Of a DNA stretch of 64,000 nt, positions 8,803 through 17,038 are shown piece after piece. The DNA is from Goodfellowiella coeruleoviolacea (GTDB taxonomy: Bacteria; Actinomycetota; Actinomycetes; Mycobacteriales; Pseudonocardiaceae): positions 85,900 to 149,899 of the forward strand of contig NZ_JAMTCK010000013.1 of assembly GCF_024171785.1 (NCBI RefSeq), read 5' to 3'. The notes below the pieces were generated by a model. That model was not told the DNA's origin, did no database searches, and worked only from the letters and a program-made list of their open reading frames with translations. The first letter of the stretch is position 1, and each line of letters begins with the position of its first letter. The translations under genes and the position numbers were made by a program.

Positions 8803-9831
8803 TCATGCGGCGCGGGCGAAGTCGGCGCGCACGCCGAGCAGCCGCACCGGGCGGTGCTCGGTGAACCGGTCCAGCGCGGCCAGGGCGGCCTGCTCGATCA
8901 CGCTCGCCTCGGCGCTGGGGGCGGTCAGGGCCTGGCCGTGGGTGCGCGTGGTGAACGGCGCGTAGCGCACCTTCACCACCACCCGGACCGCGGGCAGGTG
9001 CTCGGCGCGCACGTCCACGGCGACCCGGCGGGCCAGCTGCCCGACCTCCTGCCGGATCAGCTCCCAGTCGTCGAGGTCGCGCTGGTAGGTGGTCTCCCGG
9101 CTGCGCGAGCGCGCCCTGGCCGGCGTGGCCAGCACCGGGGTGCTGTCCTGGCCGCGGGCCACGCGCACCAGCCACGGCCCGGTGGCCGGCCCGAACCGCT
9201 CGGCCAGCCGCGCCGGGTCGGCGGCGGCCAGCTCGCACACGGTGGTGATGCCCGCCTCGGCGAGGCGCTTGGCGGTCCTGGCGCCGATCCCCCACAGCGC
9301 GCTGGTGGGTTTGTCGCCGAGCACCGCGAACCAGTTCTGGTCGGTCAGCCGGAACACGCCGGCGGGCTTGCCGAAGCCGGTGGCCAGTTTGGCCTGCACC
9401 TTGTTCTGGCCGATGCCCACGCTGCAGTCCAGGTCGGTCACGGCACGCACCCGGCGGCGGATCCGGTGGGCCAGCGCCTCCGGGTCGGCGGTGGTCACGC
9501 CCAGGAACGCCTCGTCCCAGCCGAGCACCTCGACGACCGCGTCGAACTCCCGCAGCACGGCCATCACCTCGGCCGAGGCGGCCTCGTAGGCGGGCCGGTC
9601 GACCGGCAGGAACACCGCGTCCGGGCAGCGGCGCGCGGCCGTGCGCAGGGGCAGGCCGGAGTGCACCCCGAACTCGCGGGCCGGGTACGAGGCGGTGGCG
9701 ACCACGCCCCGCTTGGTCGGGTCGCCGTCGCCGCCGACCACGACCGGCCGGTCCCGCAGTTCCGGGCGGCGCAGCAGCTCGACCGCGGCGATGAACTGGT
9801 CGAGGTCGACGTGCAGTACCCAGCGGGCCAC
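8803..9831 (-). CDS. dinB: DNA polymerase IV (Y-family)
   Basis: Translesion DNA polymerase of the Y family, 342 residues with the GTG start at 9831, chosen because the family begins directly with the palm motif HVDLDQFIAAVE; a longer frame would overlap the neighbour's stop. Catalytic residues Asp9 and Asp106-Glu107 (GWDEAFLGV) are present. The ATASYPAREFGVHSGLPL finger motif and a C-terminal little-finger domain (about 240-340) are intact. It performs error-prone bypass of damaged bases. Convergent with the reductase gene and 62 bp from the endonuclease gene that precedes it on this strand. Confidence 0.93.
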   Translation of the reverse strand: MARWVLHVDLDQFIAAVELLRRPELRDRPVVVGGDGDPTKRGVVATASYPAREFGVHSGLPLRTAARRCPDAVFLPVDRPAYEAASAEVMAVLREFDAVVEVLGWDEAFLGVTTADPEALAHRIRRRVRAVTDLDCSVGIGQNKVQAKLATGFGKPAGVFRLTDQNWFAVLGDKPTSALWGIGARTAKRLAEAGITTVCELAAADPARLAERFGPATGPWLVRVARGQDSTPVLATPARARSRSRETTYQRDLDDWELIRQEVGQLARRVAVDVRAEHLPAVRVVVKVRYAPFTTRTHGQALTAPSAEASVIEQAALAALDRFTEHRPVRLLGVRADFARAA

Positions 9832-9893
9832 CCGGTCATTCTCACCCCGGTGGGCGCCGGGCGCGCGGTCGTGCCGCTGCCCGCCGGCCGGCG

Positions 9894-11105
9894 TCAGTTC
9901 CAGATCGCGTTGACCCATTCGGGGTGGTCGATGAACGGGTTGCGGTTGTGCTGGTAGTCGTCGTAGATCACCTGGTTGCGCCGCTGCTCGAAGGCGTCCG
10001 GCGGGTCCTCGGCGTTCCAGGCCAGCAGCACGGACAGCCGACCGAGGTAGGGGTTGCTGCCGTTGTTGACGCTGTTGTTGACCTCCAGGTCGGGGAAGCC
10101 GTCGTCACCCTCGTAGCGCACGGCCATGTAGAAGATCATCCGGGCGATGTCACCCTTGACCGCGTCGCGCGGTTCCCAGGAGTCGGCGTCGGTGTAGTTG
10201 CCCGGTGCCTCGCTCACCGCGGAGCCGCCCTCGTCGAAGTCCTTGTTGCCGCGCTCGGCGTTGACCGACACGTCCTCGGGCCGCAGGTGGTGCACGTCGG
10301 TGCCGGGGCCGGTGGCGGTGCCGAAGTCACCGTGCGACTTGGCCCAGACGTGTTCGCGGTTCCAGTCGTTGACGCCGCCGCCGTTGCTGGACTTGCTCTG
10401 CGAGCGTCCGCTGTAGAGCAGGATCACGTTGGCCGGGTTGTTCGGGTCCTCGTCGGTGTCCTTGAGCGCGTCCCACACCTGGCTGTAGGACAGTTTGGTG
10501 TTGGTGCTGATGATCCGGTGCAGCTCGGTCTTCAGCGCGGTGCCGGTCCTGCCGACGGCGGTGCGGTAGTAGGTGCCGTCGTAGTCACCGGGCGTGGTGG
10601 GCGGTGTCGTCGTGGGTGGTGTAGTGGTGGGTGGTGTCGTCGTCGGCGGTGTCGTGGTCGGCGGCTGGGTGCCCCCGCTGACCAGGGCGAACGCCGTCGG
10701 CGAGGTGAGGCCGGCGTGCGCGAAGTAGGCGCCGAGCTTGCCGGTGACGTCCAGTTGACGGCCCAGGTTGCCGGGGTTGCTCCGCAGCCCGTACGCGCTG
10801 CGGAACGACGAGGTGATCTGCACGTAGAGCATGCGCGCGGTGTTGGTCTCACCCGGCGAGTCGGCCAGCGCGAGCGCGTAGTCGGTGGGGAAGTTCGAGG
10901 TGACCACGGTGGTGGTGGCGGTGGGTTGGCCGACCACGTAGCCGCGCACCGTGGCCGAGGCGCCGGTCTGCTGGCTGATGGCCTGGGCGACGGTGAGCGG
11001 GCTGGCGGCGAGCGCGCTGGTCGGCGCCTGGACCAGCACCACCGCGGTGACCGCGGCGAACAGCAGGGCCACCGGTGTCCACCAGGCGGCGCGGGTGAGA
11101 CGCAC
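9894..11105 (-). CDS. Secreted endonuclease I-family nuclease
   Basis: Extracellular nuclease of 403 residues. Signal peptide about 1-34 (MRLTRAAWW, hydrophobic core, ALAAS). An OB-like N-terminal domain (about 36-143, DUF6359-like: VRGYVVG, FPTDYALALADSPGE) is joined by a Thr/Pro linker (149-172) to an endonuclease I catalytic domain with motif WNREHVWAKSHG (His252 the likely catalytic base) and TDVHHLRPEDVSVN, which matches the beta-beta-alpha metal nuclease fold. Likely role is degradation of extracellular DNA or RNA for nutrition. First in a possible unit with dinB, although functions are unrelated. Confidence 0.9.
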   Translation of the reverse strand: MRLTRAAWWTPVALLFAAVTAVVLVQAPTSALAASPLTVAQAISQQTGASATVRGYVVGQPTATTTVVTSNFPTDYALALADSPGETNTARMLYVQITSSFRSAYGLRSNPGNLGRQLDVTGKLGAYFAHAGLTSPTAFALVSGGTQPPTTTPPTTTPPTTTPPTTTPPTTPGDYDGTYYRTAVGRTGTALKTELHRIISTNTKLSYSQVWDALKDTDEDPNNPANVILLYSGRSQSKSSNGGGVNDWNREHVWAKSHGDFGTATGPGTDVHHLRPEDVSVNAERGNKDFDEGGSAVSEAPGNYTDADSWEPRDAVKGDIARMIFYMAVRYEGDDGFPDLEVNNSVNNGSNPYLGRLSVLLAWNAEDPPDAFEQRRNQVIYDDYQHNRNPFIDHPEWVNAIWN

Positions 11106-11289
11106 GGGCAGGTCCTCTCCTCAGGGCCACGCCACCCGCACAGCAGCGACGGAGCGTAGCTAACGGTTCACGATCGGGGGAAGACTGCCACGCAGTTGAC
11201 CACTTTGGAGTGAATTTCCTGAGGCAATTAGGTGACGCTCTCTACCAGGAGCAGCAGTTCGCGTGCGTCCGATTGTCGGCAACGACGTC

Positions 11290-11322
11290 GGGCCCCGCCC
11301 GGTGCGACACCGGACGGGGCCC
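11290..11322 (-). terminator. Strong GC hairpin after the SH3/CHAP-like gene
   Basis: Inverted repeat gggccccgcccggtg / caccggacggggccc with a 3-base loop and one internal mismatch, 16 bp downstream of the stop codon of the gene at 11338-12126 on the minus strand. No clear U tract follows, as is usual in high-GC actinomycetes. Confidence 0.65.
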
Positions 11323-11337
11323 GAACGGGTGGCGTGC

Positions 11338-12126
11338 TCAGTGGTTGATCTTGAACCAGGGCTGCGCCCAGCCCAGGTAGGTCGCGCCCCACTGGGACTT
11401 GATCTCGGCGATCGTCGTCTCGGTGTAGGTGCCGTTGCCGTGGATGTCGTTGGACAGGAACTTGCCGCCACCGATGGAGATCATGGTGTGGCCGGACCCG
11501 CCGTTGCTGAAGAACGCCAGCCCACCGGCGGGCACCTCGTAGCTGCCCGGGTACTTGTAGCTGGACGGGATTTGCGTCCAGTGCTTGTAGGCGGTCTCCG
11601 AGCCGCTGGCGCTCCAGCCGTACGCCCAGGCGTTGATCCGGTCGCACCAGCGGTAGTAGTCGCCGTTGTAGTTGGTGTGCACGTGCTCCTTGGCCCAGGC
11701 CACGGCCTGCGCGCAGGTCCTCGGGTTGCCCAGACCGGTGGTCGAGCAGGCCGTCGGGGTGTCGCCGCCGCCGTCACCGGTGCAGTCCGGCGCCACCCGG
11801 CCGTCCGCCCCGGTGTAGACGTAGGTGTCGGTGATGTAGCCGCCCAGCGCCGGCACGTAGTCCCACAGGTCGCTGGTGCCGTACTTCCCGGTGACCGTCT
11901 CCCCGATCGCCTGGCACTCGATGCTGACGACGGTGCCGTTCGGGGCGCTGCCCACCGCGGTCGCGCTGGTGCTCGGCGTGGCGCGGACGGTCACCGCGAC
12001 ACCGGAGTCCGTGCGCACGGTGCCGGTCGCCGCCGCCCACGCCTGGTTGGCGCCGACCAGCGTGACCGCCGCCGTCGCCAGGAACGTCACCAGGACCTGT
12101 CTCATCCGCTTCGGCCGCAGCCGCAT
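11338..12126 (-). CDS. Secreted SH3b / CHAP-like amidase-type protein
   Basis: Secreted protein of 262 residues. Signal peptide about 1-32 (MRLRPKRMRQ, hydrophobic core, ANQAWAAA). Bacterial SH3-like domain (about 38-112: VTVRATPSTSATAVGSAPNG and DLWDYVPALGGYITDTYV), then a Cys-containing region and a C-terminal peptidase-like domain with RWCDRINAWAYGWS (candidate catalytic Cys), PAGGLAFFSNGGSGHTMISI (candidate catalytic His) and a terminal GWAQPWFKI. The order Cys...GHTMI fits CHAP/NlpC-type cysteine hydrolases of peptidoglycan; the exact bond cleaved is unknown. The start is supported by an aggagg Shine-Dalgarno 8 bp upstream. Confidence 0.78.
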   Translation of the reverse strand: MRLRPKRMRQVLVTFLATAAVTLVGANQAWAAATGTVRTDSGVAVTVRATPSTSATAVGSAPNGTVVSIECQAIGETVTGKYGTSDLWDYVPALGGYITDTYVYTGADGRVAPDCTGDGGGDTPTACSTTGLGNPRTCAQAVAWAKEHVHTNYNGDYYRWCDRINAWAYGWSASGSETAYKHWTQIPSSYKYPGSYEVPAGGLAFFSNGGSGHTMISIGGGKFLSNDIHGNGTYTETTIAEIKSQWGATYLGWAQPWFKINH

Positions 12127-12253
12127 GGTTGTGTCCTCCTGTCCCCAGTCCCCTCGCGGGGTGTGCGGACAGGATGGTCAGCGCGGGTACAAGCGGTGTA
12201 CAAGACCGCGGGTACAGGCGGGATACAACGCCTGGTCACCGCGGCCGCGGCGG

Positions 12254-13042
12254 TCAGGCGGCGGCCAGCAGCACCAGGTCGCTGGGGCCGCCGACCGCGG
12301 GTCCGGGTGACTCCCGGTCCCGGTCCACGGCCGTGGGCGGCCAGCAGATCGCCTCCTCCACCAGCATGGCCGAGGCGTTGTCCGCGCCCTCGGCCGCGGC
12401 GGCGGCCACCAGCCGGGTGACGCGCTGCTCGACCGTGCCGGACCGGGACAGCAGCGCCGCCATCCGCTGGTCGGTCAGCACCTTGTGCACGCCGTCGGTG
12501 GTGAGCAGCAGCCCGTGCGGCAACCGCACCTGGTTCCAGCCGATCTGGGCCACGTCGGTGGTGCGCACCGAGTTGGTGACCACGTGCTCCCAGCGCGGCG
12601 CCGGCACCTCACCGTGGTCGCGCAGGTACTGGGCCATGGTCTGGTCGCTGGTGAGCCTGGTCAGCCGGCCGCCGTCCCACCGGTAGGCCCGGCAGTCCCC
12701 GACCCACGCCAGCCGGTAGCCCCGGCTGGTGCGGTCGGCGAAGGGCGTGGCCACCACCAGCACGCAGTCGCCGGCGTCCGCGGGCAGGCCGCGCTGCGCG
12801 GCCAGCACCGCCGCGAGCGGCCCGGACACCACGGCGCTGCGCACGGCCGTGTCCACCGCGGCGCGCGCCGCTCTGGCCGCCTGAGCCGTGTCGCCGATCC
12901 CGTCGGCCACCGCGAACGCCTCGACCTGACTGGCCGGATCGCGGTAGCTCGCCACGGCGTCGGCGTTGACCTTGCGGGAGACCACCCGGGTGGCGCTGGC
13001 CCAGCACGAGCCGACCCGCAGCGTGGAAAACTCCTGTGGCAT
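12254..13042 (-). CDS. PP2C-like serine/threonine phosphatase
   Basis: Cytoplasmic PP2C-family protein of about 262 residues. Metal-binding motifs are recognisable but variant: VADGIGD near 48, WVGDCRAYRW in the centre, TTDGVHKVL and ADNASAMLV toward the C-terminus. The family dephosphorylates Ser/Thr on substrates of Hanks-type kinases; no kinase gene is adjacent. ATG at 13042 gives good spacing to the upstream ggaagggg; a GTG immediately before it (13045) is the alternative. A 127-bp gap with no recognised element separates it from the next gene downstream. Confidence 0.78.
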   Translation of the reverse strand: MPQEFSTLRVGSCWASATRVVSRKVNADAVASYRDPASQVEAFAVADGIGDTAQAARAARAAVDTAVRSAVVSGPLAAVLAAQRGLPADAGDCVLVVATPFADRTSRGYRLAWVGDCRAYRWDGGRLTRLTSDQTMAQYLRDHGEVPAPRWEHVVTNSVRTTDVAQIGWNQVRLPHGLLLTTDGVHKVLTDQRMAALLSRSGTVEQRVTRLVAAAAAEGADNASAMLVEEAICWPPTAVDRDRESPGPAVGGPSDLVLLAAA

Positions 13043-13045
13043 CAC

Positions 13046-13497
13046 GTTCCCCTTCCCCGACTTCCCCTGACCGGCGCGCTCACCGCGACCCGCGCCCGGC
13101 CCCTCGGCCAGCCGGTCCGCCCGCGCGCCCTCAGTTGATCACCAGTAAGGACGCGCACCGGCGGCCGAGGTTCTGCCGCGCGGCTGTGGTGTGGCCAAGA
13201 AACAGCTGAGAATTCGATGAGCCACCCGATCCGGTGTCCCGGGTCACGCCGAAGGTGGTGCGGGGTGCCGGGCCGCCGCCGTGGCGCGCGAGCCGGCGTC
13301 CGGCGGCCAGCCGCGCCATGCGCGACCACCAGCCGAGAGTGACCGCGCCGACACAAAGCGCGACCGCTCCCCGCGCCAGTGACCTGGTCTGCCCGAACAA
13401 CCAGGTCGATTGGTTCGAACGCACCCTTGGAACCCGGTGGTGAGAGCGCTCTCATAGTGGGCAAGCGGAGTTCTGCTCGCGCCAAGGAGGCCACGAC
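13046..13497. other. 452-bp intergenic region upstream of the glucanase
   Basis: Divergent spacer between the PP2C-like gene and the GH16 gene. Apart from an A/T-richer patch near 13190-13220 and the operator at 13441-13454, I see nothing specific. A 97-codon open frame on the minus strand (13131-13424) has no family signature and is not called. Confidence 0.5.
13441..13454 (+). promoter_or_regulatory. CebR/CelR-like LacI-family operator
   Basis: tgagagcgctctca is a perfect 14-bp palindrome 43 bp before the start of the glucanase gene. It differs by one symmetrical base pair change from tgggagcgctccca, the known operator of cellulose regulators CebR (Streptomyces) and CelR (Thermobifida). 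A -10-like catagt overlaps its right edge, so binding would block the promoter. No LacI-type gene lies in the window. Confidence 0.75.
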
Positions 13498-14910
13498 ATG
13501 GAAACTCCCCCGCCCCGCCCGAGCCACCGGCGGCTGCTCGCCGTCGGCTCGGCCCTGCTGTCCGCCGCCGCCCTGGTCGGCGCCGCGGTGTTCTCGGCCA
13601 ACGCCGCGGAGGCACCGGCGGTCGCACCGCTGGCCGTCCCCGCCCCGCCCGCCGGGTTCAACCTGGTGTGGAGCGACGACTTCACCGGCGCCGCCGGCAG
13701 CCGGCTGGACAGCTCCAAGTGGCTCTACGACATCGGCACCAGCTATCCGGGCGGCGCCCCGAACTGGGGCACGGGTGAGATCGAGCGGATGACCGACAGC
13801 ACGGCCAACGTCTACCAGGACGGGGCCGGCCGGCTGGCGATCAAGCCGATCCGGGACGCGGCCGGCAACTGGACGTCGGGCCGGGTGGAGACCCAGCGGA
13901 CCGACTTCCAGCCGCCCGCGGGCGGCAAGCTGCGCATCGAGTCCTCGATCCAGCTGCCCAACGTCACCGGGGCGCAGGCGCAGGGCATCTGGCCGGCGTT
14001 CTGGGCGCTGGGCGCGCCGTTCCGCGGCGTCTACACGAACTGGCCCAGCGTCGGCGAGATCGACGTGATGGAGAACGTCAACGGCGCCAACCAGGTGTGG
14101 GGAACGCTCCACTGTGGAGTGAGCCCGGGTGGACCGTGCAACGAGACCACCGGACTGGGCGGCAGCCGGGTGATGGGCTCGCCCTCGCTGCAGCAGGCGT
14201 TCCACACCTACGCGGTGGAGTGGGACCGCGGCGTCTCCCCCGAGCAGCTGCGCTGGTACGTGGACGGCGTCCAGTACCACGCGGTCAGCGCCAACCAGGT
14301 CGACGCGACCACCTGGGCCAACGCCACCAACCACGGGTTCTTCGTCATCCTCAACGTGGCCATCGGCGGCGGCTGGCCGGGCATGCCGACCTCGGCGACC
14401 GCCTCGGGCGTGCCCATGCTGGTCGACTACGTCGCCGTGTACAGCACGGCTGGCGGCACCCAGCCGACCACGACCACCCCGGGCAACCCCGGTGGCGGCG
14501 TCGACGCCTACGGCACCATCCAGGCGGAGAGCCCGGCCGAGTCGGGCAACGTGACCACGGGTGGCGCCAGCGACACCGGCGGCGGCCAGGCGCTGACCCA
14601 GGTCGGCAACGGTGGCTGGGCCCGGTACAACAAGGTCAACTTCGGGTCCACCGCGGCCACCCAGTTCGTCGGCCGGGTCGCCTCCGGCGCCGCGACCGGG
14701 GTCAGCGGGCTGGTCGAGGTGCGGCTGGACAGCCGGACGGCCACCCCGATCGGCAGCTTCGCCATCGCCAGCACGGGTGGCTGGCAGACGTGGAAGTCGG
14801 TGCCGGCCAACATCAGCGGGGTCACCGGCACCCACGACGTCTACCTGACCTTCACCAGCGGTCAGCCGGCGGCCTTCGTCAGCCTCAACTGGTTCACCTT
14901 CGGCCGCTGA
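13498..14910 (+). CDS. Secreted GH16 beta-glucanase with CBM6
   Basis: Secreted endo-beta-glucanase, 470 residues. Signal peptide about 1-40 (RRLLAVGSALLSAAALVG, SANAAEA). Glycoside hydrolase family 16 domain (about 55-320) starts with LVWSDDFTG; catalytic motif GEIDVMEN gives nucleophile Glu187, Asp189 and acid/base Glu192, the beta-bulge type found in laminarinases (endo-1,3-beta-glucanases). A Thr/Pro/Gly linker leads to a C-terminal CBM6 (about 338-468: YGTIQAESPAE, GGWARYNKVNFG, FVSLNWFTFGR). RBS aaggagg at 13484-13490. The upstream CebR-like palindrome suggests induction by oligosaccharides. Confidence 0.95.
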   Translation: METPPPRPSHRRLLAVGSALLSAAALVGAAVFSANAAEAPAVAPLAVPAPPAGFNLVWSDDFTGAAGSRLDSSKWLYDIGTSYPGGAPNWGTGEIERMTDSTANVYQDGAGRLAIKPIRDAAGNWTSGRVETQRTDFQPPAGGKLRIESSIQLPNVTGAQAQGIWPAFWALGAPFRGVYTNWPSVGEIDVMENVNGANQVWGTLHCGVSPGGPCNETTGLGGSRVMGSPSLQQAFHTYAVEWDRGVSPEQLRWYVDGVQYHAVSANQVDATTWANATNHGFFVILNVAIGGGWPGMPTSATASGVPMLVDYVAVYSTAGGTQPTTTTPGNPGGGVDAYGTIQAESPAESGNVTTGGASDTGGGQALTQVGNGGWARYNKVNFGSTAATQFVGRVASGAATGVSGLVEVRLDSRTATPIGSFAIASTGGWQTWKSVPANISGVTGTHDVYLTFTSGQPAAFVSLNWFTFGR

Positions 14911-15016
14911 GCCGGGCCGGCACCACCCGACTCCGTGCCCACCAGCGGCGCTGCCCCGTTCCGGTGACCTGATCCGCCCGGGTTTCCCAAGATCCCGTTC
15001 CGGGTAGATCACCGCC

Positions 15017-15919
15017 ATGACCGGCGATCACGGCGAGGTGCTGGTGGGCACGGCGGGCTGGACCGACCGCTCGCTGCTGTCCACCCGCTGGTACCCGCCC
15101 GGGGTGCGCACCCCGGAGGCGCGGCTGCGCCACTACGCCGAGCGCTTCCCGCTGGTGGAGGTCAACTCCACCTACTACGGCCTGCCCAGCACGCGCAACG
15201 CGCTGGCCTGGGTGGACCGCACCCCGCCGGGCTTCGTCTTCAACGTCAAGGCGTTCAGCCTGCTCACCCACCACCCCACCCCGACCAGCGCGCTCCCGGC
15301 CGACCTGCGGCCGGACCGCGAGGTCCCGGTGTACCAGCGCGACCTGCCGTCCGAGGCGGTGGACGCGGTGTGGCAGCGCTTCCTCGGCGCGCTGGAGCCG
15401 CTGTGGCTCGCCGACCGGCTGGGCCTGGTGCTGTTCCAGTTCCCGCCGTGGTTCCGGCCGGGCGAGCGCACCCGCGACTACCTGCTGCACTGCCAGCGGC
15501 GCTGCGCGCCGGCGCGGATCTGCGTGGAGTTCCGGCACGGCTCGTGGCTGGACGCGGCGCACGCCGAGCAGACGCTGACCTTCCTGGCCCGCCACGACAT
15601 CCCGTTCGTGTGCGTGGACATGCCCCAGGGCCACCCCGACTCGGTGCCGCCGCTGCTGATCGCCACCTCGGACGTGGCCGTGCTGCGCCTGCACGGCCAG
15701 AGTCCACAGTGGACGAGCAAGGACAAGGCGGAGCGCTACCGCTACCGGTACTCCGCCGACGAACTGGCCGGGTGGGCCGACCGGGTGCGGGCGCTGGCCG
15801 ACACGGCCGAGCAGACCCACGTGGTGTTCAACAACTGCTACCGCGACGACGCACACACCAATGCCGCCGCGTTCCAGGCACTGCTGGCGCCCGCCAGCAC
15901 CGACTCGTCCACGGGCTGA
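15017..15919 (+). CDS. DUF72 (YecE-like) family protein
   Basis: Predicted cytoplasmic TIM-barrel protein of 300 residues of the DUF72 family: N-terminal VLVGTAGWTDRSL, FPLVEVNSTYYGLP, FVFNVKAF, central LVLFQFPPWF and C-terminal HVVFNNCYRDDAHTNA are the family signatures. Biochemical function is unknown for the family. Stands alone, 106 bp after the glucanase; the start ATG is consistent with family N-termini. Confidence 0.9.
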   Translation: MTGDHGEVLVGTAGWTDRSLLSTRWYPPGVRTPEARLRHYAERFPLVEVNSTYYGLPSTRNALAWVDRTPPGFVFNVKAFSLLTHHPTPTSALPADLRPDREVPVYQRDLPSEAVDAVWQRFLGALEPLWLADRLGLVLFQFPPWFRPGERTRDYLLHCQRRCAPARICVEFRHGSWLDAAHAEQTLTFLARHDIPFVCVDMPQGHPDSVPPLLIATSDVAVLRLHGQSPQWTSKDKAERYRYRYSADELAGWADRVRALADTAEQTHVVFNNCYRDDAHTNAAAFQALLAPASTDSSTG

Positions 15920-16110
15920 CCGGCCTCGCGCGGACCGGACTCGCGCTGACCGGACTCGGGTGGGCTGGCCCCGGGCTGACCGGCCCCGGGTGAGGCTGGT
16001 CCCGGGCTGACCCTGACCGGTCCCGGGATGACCGGCCTCGCGCTGGCTGGATCCGGGCCGGCGGGTCGCGGACCGGCCGACCCGGGGCCGGCCCCGCCGC
16101 GCCGCCCCCG
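15920..16110. repeat. Degenerate short tandem repeats after the DUF72 gene
   Basis: The gap up to 16256 begins with many degenerate copies of a unit like gctgaccggactcgcg or gctgaccggccccggg, each roughly 16 bp with variable spacers. No convincing gene or terminator is seen here. The rest of the gap (16111-16256) is GC-rich with an A/T-richer stretch at 16128-16165 before the next gene, a likely promoter area. Confidence 0.55.
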
Positions 16111-16256
16111 CCCCACCCCGCCGGCAATCCTTTTCGAAGTCACTCTTTCGAGTGAGCGTCTCTCCCGATTCCGTTCCAACCCGCCCAATCTGTCAGTGCC
16201 GGGGGTTAGCGTCGGAACCAGCCAAACCCAAACCCCCAAACCCGTGGGAGACACCC

Positions 16257-16751
16257 ATGACCGGCCACGCGCCCATCGACCATTCCGACGACCACTTCCA
16301 TTCCGCCGTGCCGAATGCGCGCGCCGGCTCCGACTGGACGGTCCAGCTCGTCCCCGCCGAGCACGACGACGAGCCGCCCTACGCGTACACGGTGGGCCTG
16401 AGCGTGTTCCGCCGCCACCCGGAGCTGTTGACAGTGGGCCTGTCCGAGCAGGCCGCCAGGACCGTGCTCAACGCCCTCGGCGCGCGGGTGCGCAGCGGCG
16501 AGCGGCTCGCCGCCGGCCAGATCATCCAGGACGAACGCGCTGGTCGGCCCTGGGCGATCACCCCGGTCCCGGAGTCGGCGTCGGTGGCGCTGCTGCCGTT
16601 GGCCAACGTGTGCCACCGCCCGCCTGGCGGGCCGCCCGTGCCCGCGCTGCAGGTGGTGTGGAGCGACGCGGACTGGCGCTTCCCCTGGGACGACGGCTAC
16701 CGCGAGCCCATCCACGTGCAGCCCGTTCTCGCCCCGCCGATCGTCGAGTGA
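16257..16751 (+). CDS. DUF4262 domain protein
   Basis: 164-residue cytoplasmic protein of the DUF4262 family: PYAYTVGLSVFRRHPELLTVGLSEQAA near the centre is the family hallmark, followed by a C-terminal region with VVWSDADWRFPWDDGY. Function unknown. ATG at 16257 chosen because gggag lies about 10 bp upstream; an upstream in-frame extension is rich in Pro and lacks conservation signs. Downstream is a 287-bp gap carrying the promoter of the next gene. Confidence 0.82.
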   Translation: MTGHAPIDHSDDHFHSAVPNARAGSDWTVQLVPAEHDDEPPYAYTVGLSVFRRHPELLTVGLSEQAARTVLNALGARVRSGERLAAGQIIQDERAGRPWAITPVPESASVALLPLANVCHRPPGGPPVPALQVVWSDADWRFPWDDGYREPIHVQPVLAPPIVE

Positions 16752-16977
16752 ATGCGCGCGCCGGTCCCGGAATGCGCCCGGTTATGCCGTTCCCCGGGAT
16801 TCCGTCACACAATGTCCGACCCCGTCCCGCAATAGCCGCCGAAAGCGATTCGTGCTATTCAACCGATCCCCAATCGATTCAGCGGAACAGCGAGGTTTTC
16901 CGTCATGTTGATCAGCACACCAGGCCGGCCGCCCCGACCCGGTGACCGGCCCCACGGCCACCACCGGGCCCGTCACG

Positions 16978-17006
16978 TTGATCGGCACTGCGGCGCTCCC
17001 TAGAGT
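16978..17006 (+). promoter_or_regulatory. Sigma70-like promoter of the beta-helix/AAA gene
   Basis: -35 ttgatc (16978-16983), 17-bp spacer, -10 tagagt (17001-17006). The -35 sits in cgtcacgttgatcggcac (16971-16988), which repeats with 16 of 18 matches exactly 70 bp upstream as cgtcatgttgatcagcac (16901-16918). The upstream copy has no matching -10, so the pair may be operator half-sites. RBS gggagg follows at 17022-17027. Confidence 0.6.
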
Positions 17007-17038
17007 CTGCACGCAGTTGACTGGGAGGTCGTTACGTC

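Noticed and set aside
13131-13424. 97-codon frame in the spacer upstream of the glucanase
   Set aside because: No RBS, no family, and it would occupy the regulatory region of the GH16 gene.
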